DNA of 64,000 bases from Onchocerca volvulus (lineage: Eukaryota > Nematoda > Chromadorea > Rhabditida > Onchocercidae). This document shows, piece after piece, positions 23,512-35,314 of this stretch. The DNA lies in assembly GCA_000499405.2 (NCBI GenBank), contig HG738137.1, forward strand, positions 25,103,843 through 25,167,842, in the 5' to 3' direction. The notes beneath the pieces were generated by a model that saw nothing but the letters and a program-made list of their open reading frames with translations, was not told the DNA's origin and made no database searches. The position numbers and the translations under genes were made by a program. Position 1 is the stretch's first letter; each line of letters opens with the position of its first letter.

Positions 23512-23616
23512 GAGATCTTAGATTTTGAACTAATATAGATAAGGCGCGTGTTTAAGAATTTCGGAAATTTAAGATTTTGAACAAACGAACATTCGCATTT
23601 TTATTTATACTAGCTG
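23512..23616 (+). repeat. Right flank repeat of the helicase remnant
   Basis: TTGGAGATCTTAGATTTTGAAC occurs near the start and GAACAAACGAACATTCGCATT near the end, matching the right half of the element at 3707-3876. The sequence ends TTATTTATACTAG. CTAG fits the CTRR 3' terminus known for Helitrons, but the inverted termini would be unusual for a classical Helitron. Confidence 0.6.
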
Positions 23617-25069
23617 CAGCCGGTCACGCTTAATAAAAGAAAAGGAAGAGGACAAGGGAATTCCGGAAGAAACACTTGATACTTCTTTTTACAAAAAAAA
23701 AAAAAGAACTAACTATAACAATAAACAGCAATCTTTTTACAATGCAATTGCTATCCTAAATTTCCGGCTTGGAATCGGCACTGTAATCTTAACCGGTTAG
23801 TTTCACAGACTTCTTTTTTTTGATCTCTATCTAAGAAGTATTATTTTTGCGTCATTTCTTTTTTTACTTTTATACTCGATAAATCAATTTTCTTCGGTAA
23901 ACACACTTAAAACAGTAAATTTTTACATTTTTCAAAAAATTATTCTTCTTTTTTAATTTATGAATACTGCATATTTAATCTTCTGAACGTTACTTATGTA
24001 ACGAATTACTTTTTGCATATCTAGTAAAGACAGTAATTAATATCATATGCTAGAGATGATTTAAAAGATGGTAGATGAAATTTTATAATAAACATCAAAC
24101 TTCATAGGTATGTTGAAGCTATGCTGAGCTAAGTATTGTAGATAGGTATGTTGAAGCTTATGACAGTTTATTTGCATCCGTTCAAAATCCTCATCATTAT
24201 GGTTAGTTTCTGCTATTAAATGATCAACGACTATTATAATTTCCGTAACTTCTAATCTTAATTTTTCTTTTTTTTTTTTTAAATTCGTACGGAATGCCTA
24301 TAATTCATTCTTATCAACGTAAAAGGCATGCTAAATGATAAAATTCGAATGCAGAATTCAGAATTTGTCTAAACGCGAATCTCTTGTAATGAAAACTCAT
24401 AACTTTAATTTTAAAATTATTCCAATTCATTTAGTATTTAATATCATTGGTTAGGCATTAGTTTTCATTCAAGAATATTTCAACTAATCAAGATGATCCT
24501 TATTTCAAGACTTTCCGAAATCAATTCTGTTGCATTTCCGTACATTTAACCCATCGTTCACTGTCAATATATCACACTGTAGCAGAAAACCCCGAATAAG
24601 ATTTCATATAATTTAACTTTGGAACATTTTAACCTAAATAGGGAAAAAAAAAACTGACATTTGTATTGCATTCTGAATAAAATGTAAAATTATTATTAGA
24701 GGGAACTACGACACATCTAACTTCTCGTCCCAATTCGAACAGCAATAACCTATAGTTCACACAAACCGTGCAGCGAATATAAACTACACATAGTCGTAAA
24801 GATTGATGTGAATTAAAACTTAGCTATCCATTATTAGGTCAATCTCTATTCTCTAAATTATCATTAAGTGAAACTGTTTGATCCGCATAATCGTTGTCAA
24901 CTTCCACACACTATTAATTGTTCAATCCCGCAATTGCAATCCATCAGTGCTGCTTATCTTTACATATTTTGTCATATAAATAAAATTTAACAACATTTAT
25001 ATCATAACAATCTTACAATTCTCAGGGAATTCAGGGATGTACAATGACATCAACAAAATAACTTTTTGA
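23617..25069. other. Intergenic region 3' of rpl-5
   Basis: AT-rich, with no recognisable gene. It begins with CTGCAGCCGGTCACGC, a more GC-rich patch abutting the mobile-element end. The right-hand part should contain the 3' UTR of the minus-strand rpl-5. Confidence 0.6.
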
Positions 25070-27015
25070 CTATTGTGCTTCCTGCTGTGCTTTCAACATC
25101 TTAAGATATGCTTTCTTGTTTTTAACGCGATTCTTGCGTACTGCTAGCGATGCCTTCTTCGCCGTCCAACGTTTCTTCGTGACCTGGAAATAAAAATCGA
25201 GACTAGCAATCCATATAAGGAATTCTGCCAATATCATCAAAGCATTTCGGAAAAAGTGTTGCAATTTTTCCCATATATAACATAGATATGAACATACTTA
25301 AGGCAAGTGAAAGAAAAAAAAAATAACCTCCTTTGGCTCTTTAGCTTCCCGTGCTGGATTGTTACGGATAGCTTCATGTGCCTTTTTATACATATCCATA
25401 ATCTACAAGCACATAAGCCTTTCAATATTAACATCAGAAATAAAACAAACATCGGAATTAATTACAGCAATACTTTTGCTCTTGTAAAGAAATTTTGCAA
25501 CAGCTTACATCATCTGGGCCGATGTTAGCGGCAATGAAACGGGAAAAATGTCGTTTATATGCATCTTCATCTTGTTCTTTCAGCAATGTCATATAATCGG
25601 CAACGTGTTTTCCAAGTATTCTATCGCGATGCGCTTCAGCATTATATTTCTGCTAAAACTTAAAATCAAAATCTAATGTACTTGGCATGGAAAAGATTAC
25701 TTTGCAAAGTTATGCTATATAATCGGCTACCAAACAGCAGATTGTATAAACTGAACTGTTATAAAATATGAATGCAATAACTATATCTCAAAAAGTAACT
25801 TTAAAAAATGACAAATACCTATGTGGAACATCGATACCGCCATCAGCAACACCTTTCATGACAGCGAAAACTTTAGCACCTGTAACAGTGCGTGCTAAGC
25901 CAACATCAAGAACCGCACGGAAAGGTGCCCGTTCACCTTCTTTTTCAACATTATAATCATCACCGTTTGCTTCTTCCACACCTTTGTACGTTTCTGCCAA
26001 ACCAATTTTGAGCAAATGACGTCGGGCCAACAATAAACCAGTGGCATAAGCTGACGCATAGTTGGTCAAGCCTACCTGTAAGTAACAAACTCATAGATTC
26101 CCATCGTATTCACATCCATCAACCAAGAATAATTAATCCTTCCTGTTCCGAACTTTGAAATGTATTTCTCCTGGCCTTTCACATCTTGAACAATCAGACG
26201 CAACACGAATATATAAATGTTCCCATGCAGCAAATAAATGTCATATAACATTGCTGCATTTTCGAGGAAGCACGCAAATCACACATGCTATGAAATCTGA
26301 CCTATACATGTCAATCTAAATCAACAAGTGCTTCTTTGATTGAACATGCAATTGCAAATTTTATATATGATTAACTGCAAAACGATGCAAATGTAACCTT
26401 GATTCCATAACGCGGCAATTCATGTGAATAAGCAGAACATACAATCACATCACCCTCAATTCGCGAATATGCTATCTGAAATTTAAACGATCATCAAAAA
26501 AGATTTTCATCTTACAAACGCTCTCCAGCAATTAACAAAAAACGATGAAGATTAAGATTAAGTATGTTTACATGGCCATTTAATGACCCTACAATGATAC
26601 TAACATAGTTTAAGAGTTTTTTTTTTTTTTTTTTTTTTTTTTATTACAGCGTTTACCCAAATATAAATTATAGTTTACTATCACTAAAAAAAAAATGACA
26701 AAGAAAAGGTAGGCTTTCACATCACATGAACATGAAACTCTCAAAAATCTTTCATTCTTTTATTCCCATTATGTGGATTATTTCAAGACAAACTAAATCA
26801 ATTTACAATAAAATAACTTGACTCACCTGAGCGATGACATCTTTATTGGTGAAACGTACGATAAGACGATACTTTGGAGTGTTATATTTATTCTTATCTT
26901 GCACGGTTAGACGTTTTCTTGCATGATAATCCGTCTTACCTTCCCGCCTACGTCTAAGTTTCACCTGATAGCGTTTGAAATATGCCTTGTTCTTGACTAC
27001 TTTTACGAATCCCAT
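25070..27015 (-). CDS. rpl-5: 60S ribosomal protein L5 (uL18)
   Basis: Component of the large ribosomal subunit that carries 5S rRNA. Exons on the minus strand: 27015-26827, 26475-26398, 26075-25819, 25649-25509, 25402-25328, 25183-25070. The product starts [20 protein letters not shown], continues with [58 protein letters not shown] and RWTAKKASL, and ends [10 protein letters not shown], as expected for eukaryotic L5. The six exons total 854 bases, which is 2 modulo 3. Exon 3 ends in phase 2 (CAT AG) while exon 4 begins in phase 0 (AAA TAT AAT). The conserved block of about 13 residues around the RFPGY motif belongs at this junction and was not found. Ribosomal protein genes are highly expressed, and the start lies 8 bases after a likely trans-splice acceptor. 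Confidence 0.93.
26617..26642. repeat. T26 homopolymer in an rpl-5 intron
   Basis: An uninterrupted run of about 26 T on the plus strand (A on the transcribed sense strand) inside the first rpl-5 intron. Confidence 0.9.
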
Positions 27016-28301
27016 CGTATAGTCTAAAAATTACGAACAAAATTATCGTCAAAAATTTTTAGTGGTTCATTCGTGCATGTTACGTGCACTTTTCCTTTCA
27101 ATGTGATAGTAAACAGCACAAATAAGAACAAGAGCGTACCATAAACGTGTCATGAGCACTTCGCATATAGGACAAATTTAACGTACTATTTAGGCAAATA
27201 AAAAACGGGACTCTACATATCAGTTCCTTTTTTGTGATAGATATATTTCTTACTTTAATTAAGCTACATTCCAATCCAACGTAAAATAAGTCACGTAACG
27301 TAAGGACACGTGAATAACTCAGAAAAAAATCAAGACCGCGCTCCTACAACCATTGCATTGATAGGTCAATACTAACCCATCAAACCATCCTTTAGGCTTT
27401 TGCACAGCGTGGACGATATGAAAAAATTGTGGATCACGACAAGTTTGTTACTAACGTAGTTTTACGTGTCACGTATTCCTAGTTCACGGAATAATGACAC
27501 AGTAGCAGGAAGTTTACAAGAAGCAACGTAGGATACGTTTGAGATAAATTTGAACTTTCCCAGTAAAATTTCTTGCATTATTGCTTAGCATTACGCTGAA
27601 AAAAATATTTGCGTATGCTATTTTATTCTAATATTCCATCTTTGTTATTTCAATATTTAAGGATAGAAAGATGAGAAGCAGTAGAAAAAGACTGAAGAAC
27701 GAAATGCTCTCAATCCATTGATACTTTCCTGAAATTGCCATCTTCCGTCGGTCGAGATCCAAAACTCGGGAAATATCTATATAAGTCAGTAGAAGGAATA
27801 TTCATAGATGTCAAGATAAATAAGATATGATCTTCTACTACTATCTAGAATTTACTATAATTGCAAACATATTCCGAGAGATCTGAGAAAATTTTCTGAT
27901 TGAATTTATATTTATTTATTTCTTGAAAAAATTCTCAATCATTCGAAATTTTGTGTGTTTGTGTGGTCGGTTTGTTACGTCGTTAATCTGTATGTTACCG
28001 CCAGTTCCGGATTTATCTCCATCACATTGAGTTTTTACTTTTCAAAATTATATTTTTTGGATTCAATTGCAAAATTATTTGACTTGCATTTAGCAACGCT
28101 TTCGAAATGGCCAATATATCGCAAGGAAAGTGTTCACAGTCGATGTATCGTAATAATTTTAGCAATCGCTGTGATCGTCGTTAGTTCTTTTTTTTTTTTT
28201 TTTTTTTTTTTCTCAACTTCTCTTTGATTTTTGAGTGTGAGAATTCAAAAAGTTTATAAAACATCGATTTCGGCTTTCCTAGTGAAGCTGATGATTTTAA
28301 C
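27016..28301. other. Divergent intergenic region between rpl-5 and the unknown gene
   Basis: About 1.3 kb between two divergently transcribed genes, so it probably holds both promoters. It is less AT-rich than the other spacers and repeats the word ACGTR: CACGTAACGTAAGGACACGTG near 27294 and TTTTACGTGTCACGTATTC near 27460. No open frame is convincing. A T-run of about 23 bases ends near 28212. Confidence 0.6.
27024..27030 (-). promoter_or_regulatory. Likely spliced-leader acceptor of rpl-5
   Basis: On the minus strand TTTTTAG lies 8 bases before the ATG (TTTTTAG, ACTATACG, ATG). Such a short leader after a T-rich AG is typical of SL trans-splicing in nematodes. A cis intron in the 5' UTR is the alternative. 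Confidence 0.5.
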
Positions 28302-31300
28302 ATGGTTTCGATGTCGTATTTTCTTAAGAAAAAGGAATGCAAATATTTTATTTTGAAAACGAGAAAAGTTTTGATTCCAAATTTTACACTGCATTGTACT
28401 CTTGTAAATATCGTTCATTTTTCAGATCCGGAATACTTTCAGTGTAATGTTGGACTTAGACAATCGACATTTAGTGGTAGTAGTTGTGATAGTAGTTCGT
28501 TCGGTATGAATCGTAGACAAAATAGTTCCACTCAGCGTAATCATTCTTGGTCAAGTAAGTTATTTGAAGTCAGTTATTATCAAAGTTAATAAAAAAAAGA
28601 GTAAAAAATAGGAAGTAATTACCAAAAAATCTTATTACTATGTATTGAAGTAATTCTATTGTAATGTACTGATCAGGAATAAATCGGGTAATAGTTGATT
28701 TCAGTTCCGGAAGTGGTAAGAGAAACAGGATTAATTCTAGAAGTGCAAAGAGAATATGGTCGCATCCTTAGTCAAACTAATTTTTCCAAACCAAATATTC
28801 ATATTTATTTTTCGCTTTCCACTGTAGTTAATGATGCGCCATTGAGCGTAATCACCGACAATCTTGCAGATGTTTTTCAAGTTGGAGCGACGGTATATAT
28901 ATTTTTTTATTCTTCTACTAAATTTGTCAGACTTTTTGAGTCATGGATTATGTTCTTGAAATCTCTATGTTAAACTATTGTGGAAGTAATTAATATTTAA
29001 TTCCATTGTGTAAGACAGACTTCACATGACAGTGATTTAGCAAAACTAAGAGCTATAAAATGCAGCACCAGTCTTTTCACCCCTGATATCGGATTGCTAT
29101 TGAATCATTGTCATATTTGTTAATATATAGAAGGATTTAAGGTGGAAATCGAAGTAGAAGGAGGTATTAATCTAAAAGAATTAAAGGATCATGTTCAACT
29201 GATATTGACGTGTAACTTTATAAAGCCAAGCACGGAAATCGGTCGTAAGCGTACGTTTAAATCTTGCTGCTATTAATTTTTCTTTTTTTCTTTTACTGTC
29301 AAGGCCAGGGCAAACACAAATTTATAGACAAACAATTTTATTGATATATTTCATATTTAAATTATTATTTTCAGCAGAATTAGTACCAATGGTAGTCATA
29401 CAGGATGATCTCGAAGTTCCACTTGCCTTGATAGCTAATCATGAACTAGTTGCAGTCCCTCGACAGGTTTTTCCAGTAGAAGAAGTTACTGCAGCATTTA
29501 TGGCCAAAAAAACTTCTGTTACCACAGATGTAAATTTTTCCTTCCAATATATTTATGATGTATTTCATTTTTTAAATATCCCGCATAAAATCAAACTGAG
29601 CTTTTATCGATTGTAATGATAGAAACGGTTGAATAATATTGAGGTATGATAAAAAATATGTTGAGAAGCGAGTAAAACATTATACTGAAAAAATAATACT
29701 AGACGGGTTAAGAGAGGAAATAAATTAAATTAGACTCGTTATAGTGATATCGCGCTTTCGTTTTGAGAAGTTCAGTTATCATCAACATGCGGACGTGGAT
29801 ATGTAATAGCCAGAAGAAGATTGTATGCATGATATGAATGAGGCTGTTGGATGATTTTTTCTTTTTTTTTTTTGAATATTTTTACATGTCAAAATATTGC
29901 TAGGTAGAATGGCCGGAATTTACTACTATCGGGCGTTCTATAGAAGGGCGAATCTTAAATGCACCACTATGGATTCGTGAATTTACAAATCCAGCAGTCA
30001 AAAAAATTGCATTGAGTGTGCAACGTTTTGGACGGGATCGAGAAGGTTTCGCAGTAATAAAAGAGGTTATTATTTCTCTCTTTTAGCTCTTATTGCTTTA
30101 ATTAATTATTTTTAAATTTTACTCTGTTAAATTTTCTAACAAATAGTTATGAAAAATGTTGCAGTATATCGGACGAGGTGTTATCCTTACACCAGTTGAC
30201 GAGGAAGATAAGAAAATATGTGGTGATTTGTTTTTTCCTTATGAAATGCGAACTGATGCATCATGTACGATGACAAAATATGAGGTGCAAAATTTTGAAA
30301 CAAATATTTGAATTTCCTCGTGTTATGTTTGAGGAATACTAAAAAACTTTTGTATTTCATTTTCGGGACTTTCAACGTCATAGGTGAATCATTGTCGAGC
30401 GTCATTCTGATGTCTGGTCAAGAATTATATAATTAGAGAATGCTAAACATTATTTTATATCTTTTATGGTGTAAGTTCCGTTATTTTTACTCAGAAACTT
30501 TATCTGTGCATGAAATGAGAAATTTAACGCCAAATTTAATTTGGAAAGTAGCATTGTTAAAAATGTAATTACATAAATAAAGAAAATATTTATGAAATAT
30601 ATGCATTTTAGGATATATATCGCTTAGGCTCAAAATGGTATTTTCGTGCATGTCCAGAATTACCAAATCGTAAGTATAATTATCGAGTATATAGTCTTAA
30701 TAGCTTGAATGAAATCGTCAATGGTACCTGCACTATGCAGGAACGGTTTCCTGAGCAAATTGTAAATCCATCGGTAATTTTTAATCTTTAATCGATTATT
30801 AAATCTTTTAGAATTATTGGTTCATTGGTGTCAAATTTTTAATTGGAACAATCTAAACTTTATTCAGCATATTTATCTTGATATTCAGAGCGGAGAAGAA
30901 TTTTTTTTTTTTTTTTTTTTTAATAGCTAAACAAATATTTGAGATTGTGACAAATCACCTATCTGTTATTGATAGCTCGACGAATGCAGTGTCATCCACA
31001 GTTCATCAACTAGATGACTCAAATCAGTTAATTGAGTTCGATAATGAACCTTTATCGGTTGGTTTAATTAATTACAGTGATCATTCTTCTCGGATCGATG
31101 ATTTAGATTCTAATAATTGGTGAAGAATTTCTATAACCAGTAAAATAAATAAAAACAAGTGATAAGACAAGATGCGAAAGAAATGAAGGAAAGAAAAATA
31201 CAGGAGAAAGAATAGCTTATTAAGAAATATTAGAAAAAGATCATTATTAATAATGCGAATTACTTCCTGCACAGACTAGGAGATGTTTGGAGTATTAGAT

Positions 31301-31783
31301 ATTAAGATTCTAAATCTAAATTAAGATATAGAAGTTAATAAGGCAGTATCTGTCATTAATCTTTTGAACTGCAATCATATTGCATGAATTAAATTTCTGA
31401 ACTGAAGTTATTCAAGAATTCAGGTACCACCATCAAATTTTTCGTTATCAAAAGCCACAGCAATCTCACCGGTTACTATTAATTTACTCAATACCGTTGA
31501 TTTCGACACATCCCATGCGGCAACTACAAGTGGTATTAATGAGACAGTTCTATTAGAAAGTTCATATTGTTCCGACAGGGCTGATAACTGCAATTTATTG
31601 GTTAATTTCGATGCTGCGGATGAAATGAAACAGATCGAGAGTTCGACAGTTCGACAATTTCATGTTATAGATGAAGATTTTATTCCTTCATTTAATTTCG
31701 ATGTTAGAGAAAAGACGAAATGCAATTACGAAACAGAAATGTTCAATTGTTTTAATCACGAAAATAATGAAAGCATATGGTAA
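28302..31783 (+). CDS. Hypothetical protein, unknown family
   Basis: I do not recognise the family. Consistent exons are 28302-28554, 28705-28892, 29142-29244, 29375-29529, 29904-30065, 30165-30284, 30612-30773 and 31424-31783, giving exactly 501 codons. The core looks globular: VVRETGLILEVQREYGRIL, ADVFQVGATVEIEVEGG, LVPMVVIQDDLEVPLALIA, APLWIREFTNPAVKK, GDLFFPYEMRTDASCTMT, YRLGSKWYFRACPEL. The tail is Ser/Asn/Asp-rich. There is no signal peptide or transmembrane helix in this model. The start is uncertain: ATG 28302 is in frame, but a strong TTTTTCAG at 28418-28425 suggests that the first exon begins at 28426 and that the true start lies upstream. Exon 28705-28892 may hold a 57-base in-frame intron (28770-28826). 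The gene may continue into the next one. Confidence 0.6.
30944..31119 (+). other. Alternative exon of the unknown gene (alternative to 31424-31779)
   Basis: The preceding exon ends in phase 0 (CCA TCG, then GTAATT). Two downstream candidate exons both begin in phase 0: this one after ATATTTGAG (IVTNHLSVIDSS) and the one at 31424 after GAATTCAG (VPPSNFSLSK). Each can either stop (TGG TGA at 31123, TGG TAA at 31783) or splice in phase 2 after TG, at GTGAAG and GTAATT respectively. A long T-run precedes this exon. Confidence 0.4.
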
Positions 31784-32084
31784 TTTATTTATTTCTCAGT
31801 GCTCGTTTTACAGAGTTATTTTTCAATCTGATTTATGATGACGTTTAGGTAAAATTTATTACTTCATATTCTACTGAAAGAACGACTATCAATTTTTTTT
31901 TTTTTTTTTCATCATCTATATTTGACATGTAATTCGGAAATATTTGGACATATTCTGAAATATGTTACTTTTACTTACTAACAAAGAAATTTTTAAAAAA
32001 GCAAATACAAAATAATGATTGCATCATTTATGAGTGGGTGTAATAAATTGATTTGAAAATTTGAGTCATAATTCTTTTTTGCAG

Positions 32085-32128
32085 GACATTAATTATAAAG
32101 TGTTCTCGAATTATAGTATTAGTGGAAG
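32085..32128 (+). other. Candidate 44-base linking exon
   Basis: It lies between a strong acceptor (TTTTTTGCAG) and a GTGTAT donor. It is open in the frame that accepts phase 2 and ends in phase 1, exactly the phases needed to join either upstream alternative exon to exon 32446-32705. The encoded residues are hydrophobic (TLIIKCSRIIVLVE). It could instead be untranslated. Confidence 0.3.
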
Positions 32129-32195
32129 GTGTATAGTGCTCTGAATAATTAAGAAAAAATATGTTTTATGATTAATAACAATTAATTTGTACTGC

Positions 32196-32201
32196 TTAAG
32201 C
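32196..32201 (+). promoter_or_regulatory. Possible spliced-leader acceptor before 32202
   Basis: GCTTAAG lies one base before ATG 32202. About 420 bases separate it from the stop of the upstream model. That fits either an operon-like downstream cistron or an internal start. Confidence 0.3.
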
Positions 32202-33663
32202 ATGGAGTCACAAAGTAAGGAATCGAGAAATGCTGATTTGAATCATATTAATCATAGACTCAGTACTCCAGAAGGTTTGGTTTCTTCTTAACAATTCCTA
32301 AATTGAGTATATATCCAAATTAATCTTAGAAGTTTCAGTGTTGTTATAAACATTTTAGTATAATTCTTGAGTTCACAACTTTTTTTTGTGGTTCATCTGA
32401 TTACGCATTAATATTTTCAAATAATTACTCTCAAATCATCTGAAGTTCAAATTCGAGAATTCTTGTGTCTTTCAAAACAACTAATGAAAGTGGAAAATAG
32501 AGATTTCTTATTAGAACTAACATTTAAACCAAAAAAATATATGGAAAATTGCTCAGTGCTATGTAATAGAAATTCTTTAGTTGAACAGTTAGCTAGTATT
32601 AGGATTGATTCATCAATCATCGATCAAGAGGTGGATACTAGCGACGATGATTCTGAGGATGAAATGTTTCATGCAGTACCTGTGGGAAGGCAAAATGACG
32701 ATGGGGTTAGCGCTTTGTTTTAAATTGGGAATTTTTTAATAAAATTTTGATTGATTAAAATTTAATTGAAATAGTGCTGCATGTATAAAAAATTATTAAT
32801 CTTGAAATTAAAATTTAGAAAAAATATGAATAAATGAGAAAATGTTTTTTGATGTAGTGTGTATATTTGGTTTGAATAGCATGAGTGAGATCAGAGTGAA
32901 GTTGATGGCGAAAAGATGATTTTGGAATTTTTACATGGTGAATTTAATGCTTTAGTATCACGAGCAAACATGCAAGGAACTAATTGGTTGTCAAAGTTTA
33001 TTTCATTTTCTTGAGTTAATTAAATTCTTAAGTTAAATTGCTTAATATTTTAGTGGTGGTTCACCCGCAGAGTCTCAAATAGAACAGATTCTACGGAAAT
33101 TAGGAAGATGAATGATGAGTTTACGAAGTTGCTTCGTTGTAATGCTGGAAATTCTGAAACAACAAAGGTTATTAAGGGATCCAATATTTTGGAATAATGA
33201 ATAATTTTCTAGGAAAAGTTTAGGACTATGAAAAATAGATGCGAAGAGCGATTGGCATTATTTTTTTGCTTATTTAATAGTGCAAAATATTTCTTTTATG
33301 ATTGTTTATGCGCACTGTTATCATTGGAAAGAAATTTTCCGTAAATTTTCTCAAATTTTAATTTTTATCGAATAGCAAAATTCTATAGTTTCAGGTTAAT
33401 TCATTGCTCGAAGATGATAAACCATTGCTGATTCTAACTGATGACCTAACAAAGAATTGTGAAACAACTTCTGCACCTGCAACAGTGCCATCACAGTTGT
33501 CTCTTTCAAATGTTCTTCAAAATGATGGTGTAAGTCTTTTTTTTTTTTTTCAGTGTTATGTTAAAAAGTTTTCAGTACAAAAATTTTTTTAGAGTTCTAT
33601 CTATTGCTATTTTGTTAGCGGATAATATTATTCACTTTCCGCATTGTCGGTTTAGCTTTCAAT

Positions 33664-33716
<53 letters not shown>

Positions 33717-33941
33717 CTTCTTTTAGCATTAAAAACTCAATCGATTTGATCATATAAAGTAAGCGTTATATATTAGAATTTTAATAATTGCATGATGTTT
33801 TGGCGATAAATTCATCAGATACTTCGTTTAAAAAAAGGAAGAAAAGACGTTATTTTGGACGAAGCTAAACATGATAAAATAGACTGGAAGATTATATTAT
33901 CAGTCATTTATGTAATCCATTGTATGTTGAGATATTTTTAG
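32202..33941 (+). CDS. Hypothetical tail-anchored acidic protein
   Basis: No family recognised. Exons used: 32202-32274, 32446-32705, 32895-32954, 33054-33167, 33395-33529 and 33819-33941, giving 254 residues. It starts MESQSKESRNADLN. There is an acidic patch SDDDSEDEMFHAV, which resembles a weak FFAT motif (an acidic tract before E-x-F-x-A). The middle contains WWFTRRVSNRTDS and EIRKMNDEFTKLL. It ends with a basic stretch and one hydrophobic helix, DWKIILSVIYVIHCMLRYF, at the very C-terminus, which predicts a tail-anchored membrane protein. The third exon's donor is unclear: GTATCA (32955) keeps the frame, whereas GTTGTC or GTTTAT would give a short end GGSPAESQIEQILRKLGR. The start follows CTTAAG by one base, a possible trans-splice acceptor. 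It may be the 3' half of the upstream gene. Confidence 0.5.
33667..33716. repeat. T50 homopolymer
   Basis: Fifty uninterrupted T in an intron of the tail-anchored gene, the longest homopolymer in the window. Exact length is likely unreliable in any assembly. Confidence 0.95.
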
Positions 33942-35314
33942 ATATATGCCAAGTTTTTTTCTGGACTTCTTCGAAAATAAATGTTATGACGAGAAGCGAT
34001 GTTTCAATGACAGTATAACGTTTTTTTTGGCCTCTTCAATAATTAGTCTGCAGATTAGATAGAAAATATTGCTGTTTTAAAATTGCCTAATTTTTGATGT
34101 TAGTGCGTTTTTCTTTTTTCTCGTGTGATAATGAATATAGTTTTACAAACATTTGTTTTGTTCATCTCTTAATGATTCTGTATTGAGATTTCTGAATTTT
34201 ATGCCATTAAAAAGTTTATTTGGGTAATAATTATTTAATTTTTCTGAAGTTGTTTTCTTTTGTATTGCTGAAACTAATTTATTAGAATTATTTATTGAAA
34301 TTATTTTCATTTTCATTCTCAAAATTTTGAGGGTCTTTTCGAAATAAGAATTTATGCATATCATTTTATGATTTACTAACTTTTTTCTAATATAATTCAA
34401 AAAATAAAACATTGTAATATTCAAAAATCTGAAGGAAACTTATCAGTTATAACATTTCAATATTCAAATTACCTTCTGTTAATGATCATCCTAAAATTTT
34501 TTATTTTCACGTTGATCTTTATGAATATTGTGTTATAATGTTTCAATCATTTTTTCGCATTGTTGTATTATCAAGCGGCTGTATATATGCTTTTATCTTT
34601 ACTTTTTTCTAATGTAAATATCAATGAATTATTTATTGTTTTTTTACCTTCCTTATTTTCTTCCATAGCTCAAAATCAATGTTTGAAATAAACATTTATC
34701 GGGTATTGTTGATTTCTTCTTGAAACATGAAGTAACTTTTATTTGGCGTAGGTTAAGAATGCAAGTTATCCAGAAAGTTTGAACGAGAAATGAGATAAGG
34801 GTGGTGCAAGGTAACCTATTATTGTATTTCACCGGTATTAGATTATTTATATTTGTATTATATAAATTAAGAAACTACATCCATTCCTTTAGAGTTAACA
34901 GATCATATGTCATTTAGCATGATCTTATTTATTACTTATTTGACCAAATTTAGACGATACATTTGCTTTCATTCCCTTTATTTATTGAAGAACAAGGTTG
35001 AATAGTATAAATCAATTTTTTATCATTTTAAATCATTGCTTAGGTAAAACAATTTTGCATGTAATACTATTTTAAAACAAATAATTTTTCTATCGACTGG
35101 AAATTGAGATATTTACAAACATGACGATGACATTCAATAAATTTTAATTTCAAGCTTTTTCTGTTTATTTATTATTTCAATTTATAATTCAAGCTAGAAT
35201 TCTTTTTTTTTGATGTCTTTGTGAGCATATTTATATAAATGTAAAAATAATATAGTTGAATAAAAAAAAAAGAATTGAAGTAATCATTAAAGCAAAAGAA
35301 ATTTGCAATTTAGA
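33942..35314. other. Intergenic region before the Mpv17-like gene
   Basis: AT-rich spacer. A 93-codon minus-strand open frame (34143-34424) has a Lys/Asn/Ile composition expected from AT-rich noncoding DNA and resembles nothing I know. No RNA gene is recognised. Confidence 0.6.
35311..35314 (+). promoter_or_regulatory. Likely spliced-leader acceptor of the Mpv17-like gene
   Basis: CAATTTAG lies one base before ATG 35315. A leader this short points to SL trans-splicing rather than to a conventional 5' end. Confidence 0.45.

Noticed and set aside
34143..34424. 93-codon minus-strand frame
   Set aside because: Asn/Lys/Ile/Leu composition typical of AT-rich noncoding DNA; no splice partner or similarity recognised.
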